Numbered from the stretch's first letter, positions 17,891 through 27,537 are shown. The stretch is 64,000 nucleotides of DNA from Pandoraea pulmonicola (GCF_000815105.2 NZ_CP010310.2:3720001-3784000); one strand, 5' to 3'. Notes: generated by a model not told the origin, from the letters alone. Numbers and translations are program-made.

Positions 17891-17925
17891 ATATCCACAA
17901 CTACTGTTGATAACCCTCTGCATAA
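17891..17925. other. Cluster of DnaA-box-like nonamers
   Basis: ATATCCACA (17891-17899) faces TGTTGATAA (17905-17913, the reverse of TTATCAACA), and TCTGCATAA follows at 17917-17925. The first two differ by one base from TTATCCACA and lie head to head 5 bp apart; the third differs by two bases. No origin-like AT-rich tract or replication gene is nearby, so this may be a DnaA-titration or regulatory site, or chance. Confidence 0.35.
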
Positions 17926-18425
17926 GTCGCTCGCCGCCGGCGTCGAAGCCCGCCGGCATTGGATGTCAAGTGCCGTGCCTAATTTGCCATCACGGCAATC
18001 GTCGCGCCTGCCGCGATCCCGCGGCACGCTCCGCCGCGACGGGCGCGTCGCGCGCAGGGCGACGCGCCCTCCTTTGCCATCGCGCAGACTGCCGCCTTGC
18101 CCGAGCCCTCACGCCGCAACGTCTTTCATTCCTGAAACACTTTTCGTCGGGCGCTTGGCGGCGCCCCGTTTCGCCTTCCTGAACTTCCTTGTCGATTCAA
18201 CGGGTTGCGGCGACTGGCATGCTTCTCGCATTGACGTGAAGGCAAGCCGTCCGCTTCCGGGGAAGTCTCTTCGCCAAGGTCGACCGCCTCGGGAATTACG
18301 CCATGCACGCCACATGGCCCCGGCACGCCCGATGCCGATCCTTCGCCGGGAGCGTCCCGGACGCGGGCGGATTGCACCTCTGAACCATAACGGCCGGACG
18401 ATGGGGAATTTTCGGGGAGGGGATC

Positions 18426-18605
18426 ATGCAAATGCGCCGCACCGGGCCTTGCGCCCTGAGTCCCTGCGTCCGCTCGCTCGCGCCGGCGAGCCCGGCCAAG
18501 TCCGCCCGCCGGCATCCACGCGAGCGCTGCGCAAGCTGGCGGCACCGCCGGCACGACGCGCTCGGCGATCGCCGCCACGTCGCGCCGGGACGGGCGATGC
18601 GCTAA
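18426..18605 (+). CDS. Possible small Arg/Cys-rich ORF, unknown
   Basis: A 59-residue frame starts at the ATG at 18426, preceded by GGGGAGGGG, a strong ribosome-site match 4 bases upstream. The product is rich in Arg, Ala, Cys and His, with no membrane helix and no family that I recognise. Compositional bias makes it a weak candidate; the ribosome site is the only real support. Confidence 0.2.
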   Translation: MQMRRTGPCALSPCVRSLAPASPAKSARRHPRERCASWRHRRHDALGDRRHVAPGRAMR

Positions 18606-18642
18606 GGTGCCGCACCCCGTCCCATCCCGGTCAGCGAATGCG

Positions 18643-20145
18643 TCAGGCGTCTTCCGCCCACACCTTCGCGGCGCGCACCGCACGCTGCCAGGCAGCGACC
18701 GCGCGCGTCACTTCGCTTTCCGGCAGCTCGCGCGAGAAGCGATGCTGTAACTGCCACTGCCGCTGCAGCGTGTCGATATCCGGCCAAAAACCCACGGCGA
18801 GCCCGGCGAGGTAGGCGGCGCCCGCGGCCGTCGTCTCGATCACCTTCGGTCGGACGACGTCGGCGCCCAACAGGTCCGCCTGCCACTGCATGAGCAGGTC
18901 GTTCGCCGCCGCACCGCCATCGACGCGCAGTTCCGATACGCGCATACCGGCGTCGGCCTCCATCGCACGCAGCACGTCGAGCGTCTGGAAGGCGATGCTG
19001 TCGAGGGCTGCCCGCGCGACATGCGCGGCCGTCGTGCCGCGCGTTGCACCGAACAGCGTGCCGCGCGCATGCGGCTGCCAGTGCGGTGCGCCAAGGCCGG
19101 CGAACGCCGGCACCAGCACCACGCCGTCCGAGTCGGGCACGCTCGTGGCGAGGGCTTCGACGTCGCGCGAATGGCGGATGATGCCCAGACCGTCGCGCAA
19201 CCACTGCACGACGGCGCCGCCGATGAAGATGCTGCCTTCGAGCGCGTAATCGACCCGCTCGCCGATCTTCCACGCCACGGTCGTGAGCAGATTGTGGCTC
19301 GACACCTGCGGCTTGTCGCCCGTGTTCATCACCATGAAACATCCGGTGCCGTAGGTGTTCTTCACCATGCCCGGCGACAGGCACATCTGCCCGAAAAGCG
19401 CCGCCTGCTGGTCGCCCGCGATGCCGGCGATCGGCACCGGCGCCGAGAACAGCGGCGTGGCCGTGTGCCCATACACCTCGCTCGACGAGCGCACCTCGGG
19501 CAACATGCTGCGCGGCACGCCGAGCAGCGCGAGGAGTTCGTCGTCCCAGGCAAGCGTGTGGATGTTGAACAGCATGGTGCGCGACGCGTTCGAGACGTCC
19601 GTCACATGCAGCTTGCCGCCGCTCAGATGCCAGACGAGCCAGCTGTCGACGGTGCCGAACGCGAGATGACCCGCCAGCGCCGCCTCGCGCGCGCCTGCAA
19701 CGTTATCGAGGATCCAGCGGATCTTGCTGCCGGAGAAGTAAGCGTCGACGCGCAGACCGGTGCGGTCCGCAATGAGCGCCTCCGATCCGTTCGCGCGCAG
19801 ACGGTCGCAGAAGTCCGCCGTGCGGCGGTCCTGCCAAACGATGGCGTTATAGACCGGCTCGCCCGTGCGGCGATCCCAGACGACGGTCGTCTCGCGTTGA
19901 TTCGTGATGCCGATGGCGGCGATGTCGCTGCCCGCCACACTGGCGTGCGTGAGCGCCTCGGCAGCCACGCCGGCCTGCGTCGCCCAGATTTCGCGTGGAT
20001 CGTGCTCGACCCAGCCCGGATGCGGATAGATCTGGCGAAACTCTTTCTGCGCGGTCGATACGACGCGGCCGTCGCGGTCGAACAGCAATGCCCGCGAGCT
20101 CGTCGTTCCCTGATCGAACGCGAGGATGTATGCGCCTGCTGCCAT
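18643..20145 (-). CDS. glpK: Glycerol kinase
   Basis: 500 residues, the normal size. Phosphorylates glycerol to glycerol-3-phosphate in the cytoplasm. FGGY-family motifs are clear: [15 protein letters not shown] at the N-terminus (ATP/phosphate), [44 protein letters not shown] and the C-terminal [21 protein letters not shown] precedes the ATG. It lies 63 bp after glpD, and both follow the GlpR-like operators, so they are one glycerol-induced unit. No glpF facilitator gene is in the window. Confidence 0.95.
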   Translation of the reverse strand: MAAGAYILAFDQGTTSSRALLFDRDGRVVSTAQKEFRQIYPHPGWVEHDPREIWATQAGVAAEALTHASVAGSDIAAIGITNQRETTVVWDRRTGEPVYNAIVWQDRRTADFCDRLRANGSEALIADRTGLRVDAYFSGSKIRWILDNVAGAREAALAGHLAFGTVDSWLVWHLSGGKLHVTDVSNASRTMLFNIHTLAWDDELLALLGVPRSMLPEVRSSSEVYGHTATPLFSAPVPIAGIAGDQQAALFGQMCLSPGMVKNTYGTGCFMVMNTGDKPQVSSHNLLTTVAWKIGERVDYALEGSIFIGGAVVQWLRDGLGIIRHSRDVEALATSVPDSDGVVLVPAFAGLGAPHWQPHARGTLFGATRGTTAAHVARAALDSIAFQTLDVLRAMEADAGMRVSELRVDGGAAANDLLMQWQADLLGADVVRPKVIETTAAGAAYLAGLAVGFWPDIDTLQRQWQLQHRFSRELPESEVTRAVAAWQRAVRAAKVWAEDA

Positions 20146-20208
20146 TGCGCCCGTCTCCTATGGTTTTCGTGCGAGTTGTCCGGCGAGTCTTTTTGCGCGC
20201 TCGTCGCC

Positions 20209-21783
20209 TCAGGCGGCCGCTTCCATATGCCGCGCAAACCACTGCTGCACGCCCGCCTCGCCTTCCGGTCCGACGTGCAGACCGAGCTTGGTGCGACGCC
20301 ATAGCACGTCCTGCGCCGTGCGCGCCCATTCGTACTTCACAAGATAGCGCAGCTCGGCCTCGTAAAGATCGCCGCATACGCGCTCGCCCAGATCTTCGAG
20401 CGATCTCGCGTCGTCCACGAGCACATGTGTGCGCGTGCCGTAGGTGCGCGCGTAGCGATGCGCCAGCGTTGCCGGCAGCCACGGCAGTTGCGCCCGCAGC
20501 GACGCCTCGAAGACGCCGGCATCGGGTTCGGCCATGTCGCCCCCCGGCAGCGCGGCGCCCGCGGTCCAGTCGCCATGCGTGAAACCGAGTGGAGCGCGCA
20601 GATGCGACATCGCCTCTTCGGCCAGACGCCGGTATGTCGTGATCTTGCCGCCGAACACCGAGAGCAGCGGCGCGCGCTTGGGCGCCGCGTCGAGTTCGAG
20701 TTTGTAGTCGCGCGTGACCGCCGACGGATTGGCGACTTCCTCTTCCATCAGCGGACGCACGCCCGCGTAGGTCCACACGACGTCGGCAGGCGTGATCGAT
20801 TGCGTGAAGTAGTCGCTCGCGGACTTGCACAGGTAGGCGATCTCGTCGTCGTTGATGGCGACCTGCGCGGGGTCGCCGCCGTATTCGACGTCGGTCGTAC
20901 CGATCAGCGTGAATTCGCGTTCGTACGGAATCGCGAAGATGATGCGCTTGTCCGGGTTCTGGAAGATGTAGGCGTGATCGTGATCGAACAGCTTGCGCGT
21001 GACGATGTGGCTGCCCTTGACGTTGCGGATGCGGTGCGTCGAGTGCTGATGCAGCACGTCGCCCAGCAGATGGCCGACCCACGGCCCCGCCGCGTTGACG
21101 ACGGCACGCGCGCGCACGGTCTGCATACGGGGTTGCGCGCCATCGGTCGTCTCGAGCGTGGCCGTCCACAGCTGTTCGCCGCGCTCGGCGCCGGCAAGGC
21201 GCGTGCGGGTGAGGATCGTCGCGCCGCGCTCGGCGGCGTCCTGCGCGTTGAGCACGACCAGGCGCGCGTCCTGCACCCAGCCATCGGAATACACGAAGCC
21301 GCGCTGCAGATCGCGGCGCAGCGGCGCGCCGGCCGGATGGCGGCGCAGATCGATGCCGCGCGAGCCCGGCAGGATCTCGCGGCGGGCGAGATGATCGTAG
21401 AGGAACAGGCCGGCGCGAATGAGCCACGCCGGACGCAGATTCGGCATGTGCGGCATGACGAAGCGCAACGGCCACATGATGTGGGGCGCCGCGCGCAGCA
21501 ACACCTCGCGTTCCTGCAATGCCTTGCGCACCAGACCGAACTCGTAGTACTCGAGATAGCGCAGGCCGCCGTGAATCAGCTTGGTGCTGGCCGACGACGT
21601 GTGCGAGGCCAGATCGTCCTGCTCGACGAGCAACACACGCAGGCCGCGACCGGCAGCGTCGCGCGCGATCCCCGTGCCGTTGATGCCGCCACCGACGACC
21701 AGCAGGTCGTACGGTGCGAGGCGATTGTCGGATGGCGGTTGGGCGGCTGTCGGCACGTGCGGCTCCCGGATCATGAGCGTCAT
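20209..21783 (-). CDS. glpD: Aerobic glycerol-3-phosphate dehydrogenase
   Basis: 524 residues. FAD-dependent membrane-associated enzyme that oxidises glycerol-3-phosphate to dihydroxyacetone phosphate and passes electrons to quinone. The dinucleotide motif is LLVVGGGINGTGIARDAAGRG at residues ~27-47, followed by STKLIHGGLRYLEYYEFGLV. The substrate loop GTTDVEYGGDP, VWTYAGVRPL and FGGKITTYRRLAEEA are diagnostic. The start is either of two close ATGs (21783 or 21774). It is the first gene after the operator region and precedes glpK. Confidence 0.95.
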   Translation of the reverse strand: MTLMIREPHVPTAAQPPSDNRLAPYDLLVVGGGINGTGIARDAAGRGLRVLLVEQDDLASHTSSASTKLIHGGLRYLEYYEFGLVRKALQEREVLLRAAPHIMWPLRFVMPHMPNLRPAWLIRAGLFLYDHLARREILPGSRGIDLRRHPAGAPLRRDLQRGFVYSDGWVQDARLVVLNAQDAAERGATILTRTRLAGAERGEQLWTATLETTDGAQPRMQTVRARAVVNAAGPWVGHLLGDVLHQHSTHRIRNVKGSHIVTRKLFDHDHAYIFQNPDKRIIFAIPYEREFTLIGTTDVEYGGDPAQVAINDDEIAYLCKSASDYFTQSITPADVVWTYAGVRPLMEEEVANPSAVTRDYKLELDAAPKRAPLLSVFGGKITTYRRLAEEAMSHLRAPLGFTHGDWTAGAALPGGDMAEPDAGVFEASLRAQLPWLPATLAHRYARTYGTRTHVLVDDARSLEDLGERVCGDLYEAELRYLVKYEWARTAQDVLWRRTKLGLHVGPEGEAGVQQWFARHMEAAA

Positions 21784-21784
21784 C

Positions 21785-21891
21785 GAAATTCGAATAGGGT
21801 GGCCAATGTTCGTGAATGCTCACAAAAATGTTCGTTTCCGAACTTTGGCGCTCGAATTCTAACAGATGTCGCTCTTCGAAGTTCGAATTCG
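21785..21891. promoter_or_regulatory. GlpR-type operator cluster before glpD
   Basis: The 140-bp gap between glpR and glpD is AT-rich and packed with related dyads. ATGTTCGTTTCCGAACTTT (21828-21846) is the best, a near-palindrome of the GlpR type. ATGTTCGTGAATGCTCAC (21806-21823) is a weaker copy, TTCGAAGTTCGAATTCG lies at 21875-21891, and AAATTCGAAT at 21786-21795. Repression of glpD-glpK by GlpR, relieved by glycerol-3-phosphate, is inferred from the family. Confidence 0.7.
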
Positions 21892-21923
21892 CGCATGACA
21901 AGACACGCCGAATGCCGAGGGCG

Positions 21924-22760
21924 TCACTCGGCGATATGCACCTGGGTGCCCGCCTCGGCGATTACCTGCGCCATGCTTTCGGGCACCGGTCGGTCGGTGA
22001 AAAGTGCATCGATCTGCGACAGGTGGCCGAGGCGCACCAGCGCCGGGCGGCCGAACTTGCTGTGATCCGCGGCGAGAAACACCGTGCGCGAATGGGCAAT
22101 GATCGCTTCCGCCACGCGGACCTCGCGATAGTCGAAATCGCGCAGCGTGCCGTCGGCGTCGATGGCGGAGATGCCGACGATGCCGAAGTCGACCTTGAAC
22201 TGCCGGATGAAGTCGAGCGTGGCTTCGCCCGTCACGCCTTGATCGCGGGCGCGCACGACGCCGCCCGTGATGATCACTTCGGCGTCGGCATAGCCGCTCA
22301 TCATGGCGGCCACGTGGAGGTTGTTGGTGATCACGCGCAGGCCGCGATGACGCGACAGCGCGCGCGCCACCGCCTCGGTGGTCGTGCCCAGGTTGATGAA
22401 GAGCGAGGCATGATCGGGGATCTGTTCGGCGAGACAGGCGGCAATGCGGCGCTTCTCGTCGGCGAGCTGCGTCTGGCGGGCGTCGTACGCTTCGTTTTCC
22501 GCGCCGCCCGGCAACCCGACGCCGCCGTGGTATCGCCGCACCCACTTGCGTTCCGCGAGCGAATTGATATCGCGCCGGATCGTCTGCGGGGTGACTTCGA
22601 AGCGGACGGCGAGCTCGTCGACGGTCAGGAAACCGTCGCGCCGCACCGCGTCGAACAGTGCCTGCTGGCGCGGATTGAGCGACGTCTGCCCGGCGTCCGG
22701 CCCGCCTTCGGCGAGGGCTTCGGAGACATCGGAAACTTCAGCGGAATCGGTAGAGGACAT
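21924..22760 (-). CDS. glpR: DeoR-family glycerol-3-phosphate regulon repressor
   Basis: 278 residues. The helix-turn-helix (LNPRQQALFDAVRRDGFLTV, then TVDELAVRFEVTPQTIRRDI) starts near residue 28, after an acidic 25-residue tail that is longer than in E. coli GlpR. The DeoR sensor domain follows with FINLGTTTEAVARAL and VITNNLHVA. It is immediately upstream of glpD and glpK in the same direction, with dyad operators between, so it probably represses both and is inactivated by glycerol-3-phosphate. I start at 22760; no strong ribosome site helps choose. Confidence 0.88.
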   Translation of the reverse strand: MSSTDSAEVSDVSEALAEGGPDAGQTSLNPRQQALFDAVRRDGFLTVDELAVRFEVTPQTIRRDINSLAERKWVRRYHGGVGLPGGAENEAYDARQTQLADEKRRIAACLAEQIPDHASLFINLGTTTEAVARALSRHRGLRVITNNLHVAAMMSGYADAEVIITGGVVRARDQGVTGEATLDFIRQFKVDFGIVGISAIDADGTLRDFDYREVRVAEAIIAHSRTVFLAADHSKFGRPALVRLGHLSQIDALFTDRPVPESMAQVIAEAGTQVHIAE

Positions 22761-22887
22761 CGGTGCGCAGAGAAGACCTTCGTGCGCCCGGGCCGGCCGC
22801 ACGTTCGCCGCCATGATACCGCGCCCCTGTCGGGCGCCGCCGCGGGACATCGCCCGCGCCACGACGGCTCGGTGCGCCCCTACGACC

Positions 22888-23424
22888 TTACAGGCACTGG
22901 CGCACCGCGTCGGCCAGCGACTGCGGCCCCGTCGAGCCGAGATAGAGCGAGCCTTCGCTGCCGGGCTTGCGCGGCGTGAGTTCGAGGATGGCGAGCACGC
23001 CATCGTCGCCGGAGGAGAGTTGCAGGGTCTGGCCGGCGCCGGCTTTCGCGCGATCGAGCCGCGCATACGGCAGTTGCTTCTTCCACAGCTTCGCCGTGCA
23101 GGCGCTCACGCGCGCGAGCGTCTTCTTCGACGAACCCTGCCAGACGGCGCCATTGGAGCGCGCATCTTCCGCGGTGTCGCGGTAGGCCGGCAACGTCTCG
23201 ACTTTTACATTTTCCGGTGCAATGTCGGCAACACTGCCCACGGGAGGATCGTCATGCGAGACAGCGGGCAGCGTCTGTGCGCAACCGGCCAGCAACACGG
23301 CGGCTGCCAGACTCGTGGCGACGACGACCCGCGCCGTGCCCGCCTTCGTGCTCCCCGGCGCCCTCCGGCGCCCGATGTCCTGCGGACTGTCTCGCTTTAT
23401 CTCTGGCTTTGTGCCCCGCTTCAT
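22888..23424 (-). CDS. Putative lipoprotein of unknown function
   Basis: 178 residues. A long basic N-region is followed by a hydrophobic stretch and lipobox LLAGC (Cys48), so export and lipidation are likely. The rest is hydrophilic with a basic CTAKLWKKQLPYARLDRAKAG patch, and it ends VRQCL. I see no known domain. The start at 23424 follows GGAG; a start nearer the hydrophobic stretch would give a more normal signal peptide. It lies 127 bp upstream of glpR on the same strand, probably a separate unit. Confidence 0.62.
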   Translation of the reverse strand: MKRGTKPEIKRDSPQDIGRRRAPGSTKAGTARVVVATSLAAAVLLAGCAQTLPAVSHDDPPVGSVADIAPENVKVETLPAYRDTAEDARSNGAVWQGSSKKTLARVSACTAKLWKKQLPYARLDRAKAGAGQTLQLSSGDDGVLAILELTPRKPGSEGSLYLGSTGPQSLADAVRQCL

Positions 23425-23889
23425 GCCCCGGCTCCACGCTCGCAAAGAGTCGCCGCACGCGCGATAGCTGCCATGCGCCGAAGCCGGCCCCGGGCAGCAC
23501 GTCGGAAGCGACAACCTGGTATCTGGTCACGGCGCGGGATGGCTGGCAGCCGCAGGATGTCTTGCACGCATCCCTGTCAGGCCGCCGCTCGCACCGTCTT
23601 GTTCTGAAACGTCTCGTCCTTTCGGGCGCTCATCTTACTAGTGTTATTCCCGGCATGGCAATTCGCGCAATGCGCGCTGGCCCCAATCGCGTATATTGCT
23701 GGTTTCTGTCACACTGCGCCGCGACGCCTCGCGCCCGACCCCGCTGCGAGCCGACACACGCTCCCGCCCTGCCGTCGTCCGGAAAGAACTTCCGTGCGGC
23801 CGGTCCGCCACAAGCGATGACGCCGAGACCGGCGGGCAGGATGCGCCAGTGAATCCTGCCAACCCATTTTTGCGACAGTCCCGATTGCC
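23425..23889. other. Intergenic region between divergent lipoprotein and glycerate kinase genes
   Basis: 465 bp with no supported gene. The right half, around 23640-23710, is less GC-rich and should hold the glycerate kinase promoter. The open frames that cross it run antisense to the lipoprotein gene and are Arg/Pro/Ser-rich. Confidence 0.55.
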
Positions 23890-25041
23890 ATGTCCAGCAA
23901 TGTGCAAGCTCCGATCATCGTCATCGCTCCCGATTCGTTCAAAGGTTCGCTGAGCGCGCCCGAAGTGGCGCGCGCCATCGCCTCGGGCATCGCCCGCGTG
24001 CTGCCGGACGCCGATCTGCGTCTGCGCCCGATGGCCGATGGCGGCGAAGGCACGCTCGACGCCCTGCTCTCCGCCGGCGGACGGCGCGTGCCGCTGTCGG
24101 TGCGCGGTGCGGGGCAGGCGTCGGTGACGGCCGAGTACGGCGTCATGCCGGACGGCACGGGCGTGCTGGAGAGCGCCAACGTCGTGAGCATCACCGACCC
24201 GGTGGGCATGCAGACGCCGGTCGCCGAACGCTCGACCGTGGGCCTGGGCGAGTTGCTGCGCGCGCTGCTCGACACGGGTGCGCGCCGCGTGCTCATCGGC
24301 CTGGGCGGCAGCAGCACGAACGACGGCGGCGCGGGGCTGCTCGTCGGGCTCGGCGCCCGCCTGCTCGACGAGGCCGGCGAAGTCGTCCCGCCGGTGCCGG
24401 CCGCGCTGCATCGCGTGGCGTCGATCGATCTGAACGGGCTCGACGCCCGCCTCAAGGATTGCGAACTGATCGCGATGTCCGACGTGAACAACCCGCTCAA
24501 CGGCGCGCAAGGCGCGACGGCGATCTTCGGGCCGCAAAAGGGCGTGAGCGAAGCGCAGGTCGAGCCGCTCGACCGTGCCATCGCGCATTTCGCCGGCCAC
24601 GCGCATCGCGCCTTCAACGCCAATGAAGCCGCCAGCCGCGCGGGCGCCGGCGCCGCGGGCGGTCTGGGCTTCGCGCTGCATCTGCTCGGCGCGCGGTTCC
24701 GCTCGGGCGCGGAAGTGGTGGCCGAACGCGTCGGCCTGCCGCAAGCGGTGGAAGGGGCGGACTGGCTCATCACCGGCGAAGGCCGCAGCGACGGTCAGAC
24801 GCTGTCCGGCAAGACGCCGATGATCGCCGCACAGGTCGCGATCAAGGCGGGGGCAACGGCGTCGCTGCTCTCGGGCGCCATCGACCGTAGTGCGCTGGAC
24901 AGCCTCTCGCGTGTGTTTTCGGGCTGCTTCTCGTTGACGTTCGGCCCGACCACGCTGGAGAAGGCCATCGCCGACGCCGCTGGGCTGCTCGCCGACAGCG
25001 CCGAACAGATGGCGCGTCTGCGCTACACGCACAAGGGTTGA
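23890..25041 (+). CDS. Glycerate 2-kinase
   Basis: 383 residues, the GlxK/GarK family. Phosphorylates D-glycerate, giving 2-phosphoglycerate in this family. N-terminal IAPDSFKGSLSAPEVARAIASG and PMADGGEGTLDALL are the family fingerprints, and LIGLGGSSTNDGGAGL, GAAGGLGFAL and ITGEGRSDGQTLSGK complete the active site. The gene is alone; hydroxypyruvate- or tartronate-semialdehyde-forming genes are not adjacent. Which E. coli paralogue it corresponds to cannot be told, so I give no symbol. Confidence 0.93.
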   Translation: MSSNVQAPIIVIAPDSFKGSLSAPEVARAIASGIARVLPDADLRLRPMADGGEGTLDALLSAGGRRVPLSVRGAGQASVTAEYGVMPDGTGVLESANVVSITDPVGMQTPVAERSTVGLGELLRALLDTGARRVLIGLGGSSTNDGGAGLLVGLGARLLDEAGEVVPPVPAALHRVASIDLNGLDARLKDCELIAMSDVNNPLNGAQGATAIFGPQKGVSEAQVEPLDRAIAHFAGHAHRAFNANEAASRAGAGAAGGLGFALHLLGARFRSGAEVVAERVGLPQAVEGADWLITGEGRSDGQTLSGKTPMIAAQVAIKAGATASLLSGAIDRSALDSLSRVFSGCFSLTFGPTTLEKAIADAAGLLADSAEQMARLRYTHKG

Positions 25042-25053
25042 GCGCCGCCGGCG

Positions 25054-25085
25054 CGGTGTGCGGCTGATCCGTCAGCAGCACACCG
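25054..25085. terminator. Long hairpin between convergent glycerate kinase and kinase-like genes
   Basis: CGGTGTGC/GCACACCG and, inside it, GCTGA/TCAGC form a 13-bp stem with one mismatch and a TCCG loop. It sits in the 63-bp gap between two convergent genes. There is no T-run on either strand, so it is probably a transcript-end or 3'-stabilising structure rather than a classical terminator. Confidence 0.5.
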
Positions 25086-25104
25086 CCCCATCCCGAGCCC
25101 GGCG

Positions 25105-25959
25105 TCAAATCTCGATTCCGAGCGACGCCGCCGCCCGTCTCGCGATGCTCAGGGTGCCAGCCACGCCCACCTCGCCGTCCTCTTCGCCGTCCTCCTCGTC
25201 CCCGTCCTCCAGCATCCACACGGCGGACAGCCCAGCCCACGCCATGACCCATCGCAGCAACCGCTCGGGCGCCAGCCCAGCGATGCGCGCGACGCGCTCG
25301 ACACGCCGGTCGAACACCCCCGGAGCCAGGGCACTCTGCGCATCGGGATTGCAAAACAGATTGGCATAGTCGAAGCCGCGCTCGCCGTACAGGCCTTTCG
25401 GATCGATGGCCAGCCACCCCGCCGCGCCGAAGTCGAGCACGTTGCCATGATGGATGTCGCCGTGCAGCACCATGACATCCTGCGGCGTCGCCAGAAGCGC
25501 CCGCGCGACATCGGCACATTGGACGAAGGGACGCCCCAGCCCCTCGGCGCTCGACAGCAGCGATGAAAACCGTACCGTCAGCGGAATTAGTGGTGGCAGT
25601 GGTGGCAATGGCGGCAGCGTCTCACGGCGCGGCCGATGAAGACGAGCGACGACCGCGCACAGAATGTCGGTGGCGGCGTCGTCACGTCCCTGCCGGGACA
25701 TCTCGACCAGCGTTTCACGCCCGTCGGCGCGCAGCATCAGCAGCGCTTCGGCGTCGTGTTCGAGCACGGGCGCGGCGCCATCGCCGTTCCACCACGCCAT
25801 CAGCGCGCTGCCGTCGCGCTCTTCCTTCTCGTGCGACACCTTGAGCATCGCGGCGACACCCTTCCGACGCACCGGCAGAAGATGACTATGCTTCGATGCG
25901 AACGGCTCGCCGTCGACGCGCAGCCTCCAACGCGCCAGGTAGGGTTCGAACCAGGTCAT
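25105..25959 (-). CDS. APH(6)/hydroxyurea-type small-molecule kinase
   Basis: About 284 residues. Kinase-fold protein of the aminoglycoside/hydroxyurea phosphotransferase family. The catalytic loop is VLHGDIHHGNVLDF, the metal-binding segment AIDPKGLYGERGFDYANLF, and a start-like LARWRLRVDGEPFASKHSHL fits APH(6). Two low-complexity inserts are odd: LPPLPPLPPLIPL in the middle and an EDGDEEDGEEDGE acidic run near the C-terminus. It lies 31 bp after prpD in the same direction and may ride on the propionate operon. The start (25959, or 25989 upstream) is uncertain. Drug resistance is possible but not shown. Confidence 0.8.
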   Translation of the reverse strand: MTWFEPYLARWRLRVDGEPFASKHSHLLPVRRKGVAAMLKVSHEKEERDGSALMAWWNGDGAAPVLEHDAEALLMLRADGRETLVEMSRQGRDDAATDILCAVVARLHRPRRETLPPLPPLPPLIPLTVRFSSLLSSAEGLGRPFVQCADVARALLATPQDVMVLHGDIHHGNVLDFGAAGWLAIDPKGLYGERGFDYANLFCNPDAQSALAPGVFDRRVERVARIAGLAPERLLRWVMAWAGLSAVWMLEDGDEEDGEEDGEVGVAGTLSIARRAAASLGIEI

Positions 25960-25990
25960 TGCAGACAAACGCGATCTCCCTGACGGCACA

Positions 25991-27439
25991 TCACACCATC
26001 AAATCCACGAAACGATGCACCGGCATCGCTTCGAGCCGTTGCTGATCCAGCGCTACTTCGAGGATACGGGCCTGCGCCCTCGCCGCGAAACGGCGCGCGA
26101 GGTTGGTGCGGAATTTCTCCACGAGCAACGGAATCCCCTCGGCGCGCCGCCGCTTGTGGCCGATCGGGAATTCGACGAGCACTTCGTCGAGCGTCGTGCC
26201 GTCGTTGAACGTGACGGTCAGTCCGTTGGCGATCGAACGCTTGTCGGGGTCGTGATAGTCGCGCGTGAACCGCGGGTCCTCCACGCATGCGATCTTCGCG
26301 CGCAACGCATCGATACGCGGGTCGGCAGCCACGTCGTCCTCGTAATCGGCCGCGGTGAGGCGCCCGAACAGCAAGGGCACCGCCACCATGTACTGAATGC
26401 AGTGATCGCGATCGGCCGGATTCGCGAGCGGCCCCTGCTTGTCGATGATCCGGATCGCCGCCGCGTGCGTGCGAATCGTCACCGAGCGGATGTCCTGCGC
26501 GCCGCGCCCGGCCGCCTGCATTTGGCGGTGCAGCGTCATCGCCGCCTCGGCGGCGGTCTGCGCATGAAACTCGGCGGGAAACGATATCTTGAACAGCACG
26601 TTCTCCATGACATACGACCCGTACGGGCGCTGGAACGCGAACGGTCTGCCCTTGAACAGCACGTCGTAAAAGCCCCATGTCTTTGCCGTAAGCACCGACG
26701 GATACCCCATCTCCCCGGTGCGCGCCATCAGCGCGAGACGCACCGCACGGCTCGTCGCATCGCCGGCCGCCCACGATTTGCGGCTGCCGGTGTTCGGCGC
26801 GTGGCGATAGGTGCGCAGACTCTGTCCGTCGACGAAAGCCAACGACAGGGCATCGATCAATTCGTCGCGCGTGAGGCCGAGCATTTCGCCGACGACGGCC
26901 GTCGATGCGACCTTCACCAGCACCACGTGATCGAGCCCCACCTCGTTGAACGAATTCTCCAGCGCGAGACAGCCCTGAATCTCGTGCGCCTTGATCATCG
27001 CCCCGAGCACGTGGCGCATCGTGAGCGGCGCCTGCCCGCCGGCCACCGCCGTGCGCGAGAGCCAGTCCGCCGTCATCAGGATGCCGCCGAGATTGTCCGA
27101 CGGATGCCCCCACTCCGCCGCGAGCCAGGTGTCGTTGAAATCGAGCCAGCGAATCATGGCGCCGAGGTTGAACGCGGCCTGCACCGGGTCGAGCTGGTAC
27201 GGCGTCCCGGGGACTTTCGCCCCGTTGGGCACGATCGTGCCTGGCACGATGGGTCCGAGCAGTTTGGTGCACGCGGGATAGGACAGCGCTTCGAAGCCGC
27301 ACCCGAGCGTATCGATCAGGCAGTTGCGCGCGGTGTCGAAGGCGAGATCGCTGCGGATCTCATAGGTGAGGACGTAGTCGGCGATGTCGGTGAGAACCTT
27401 GTCGGGCGCGGGACGCACATTCGAGATGCCAGCGGACAT
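25991..27439 (-). CDS. prpD: 2-Methylcitrate dehydratase (cofactor-free PrpD/MmgE family)
   Basis: 482 residues, matching E. coli PrpD in length. Converts 2-methylcitrate to 2-methyl-cis-aconitate. Family motifs: [62 protein letters not shown] and [20 protein letters not shown] precedes the ATG; the 62-residue upstream extension is rejected. It follows prpF after 195 bp that hold a strong hairpin. Both this cofactor-free enzyme and the AcnD/PrpF Fe-S route are encoded here, as in some related bacteria. Confidence 0.93.
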   Translation of the reverse strand: MSAGISNVRPAPDKVLTDIADYVLTYEIRSDLAFDTARNCLIDTLGCGFEALSYPACTKLLGPIVPGTIVPNGAKVPGTPYQLDPVQAAFNLGAMIRWLDFNDTWLAAEWGHPSDNLGGILMTADWLSRTAVAGGQAPLTMRHVLGAMIKAHEIQGCLALENSFNEVGLDHVVLVKVASTAVVGEMLGLTRDELIDALSLAFVDGQSLRTYRHAPNTGSRKSWAAGDATSRAVRLALMARTGEMGYPSVLTAKTWGFYDVLFKGRPFAFQRPYGSYVMENVLFKISFPAEFHAQTAAEAAMTLHRQMQAAGRGAQDIRSVTIRTHAAAIRIIDKQGPLANPADRDHCIQYMVAVPLLFGRLTAADYEDDVAADPRIDALRAKIACVEDPRFTRDYHDPDKRSIANGLTVTFNDGTTLDEVLVEFPIGHKRRRAEGIPLLVEKFRTNLARRFAARAQARILEVALDQQRLEAMPVHRFVDLMV

Positions 27440-27537
27440 TGGCTGCCTCCAGTGACGTTGAAGGAAACCGCCGGCGCGCAATCGCCTTGCGGGCATCGGG
27501 CCGCGCGCCGCGGCTTTCCCGGAAGCTCCAATGATAA

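Larger units (their letters stand above)
17865..18642. other. Gene-poor interval between the FAH gene and glpK
   Basis: About 780 bp with no convincing gene on either strand. A cluster of DnaA-box-like nonamers lies at 17891-17925. The rest has GC-rich, weakly biased sequence whose open frames are Arg/Pro/Ala-rich. One short frame at 18426 has a good ribosome site and is listed separately with low confidence. Confidence 0.6.

Noticed and set aside
18126..18683. 185-codon minus-strand frame
   Set aside because: Arg/Pro/Ala-rich, no ribosome site, no motif, overlaps the glpK end and part of an interval where every frame looks alike.
20425..22065. Long plus-strand frame antisense to glpD
   Set aside because: The minus-strand protein is a full-length GlpD with all FAD motifs; the plus frame is a shadow.
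23217..23852. 211-codon plus-strand frame between lipoprotein and glycerate kinase
   Set aside because: Overlaps the start of the lipoprotein gene antisense, and its Pro/Arg/Ser bias and lack of a ribosome site give no support.
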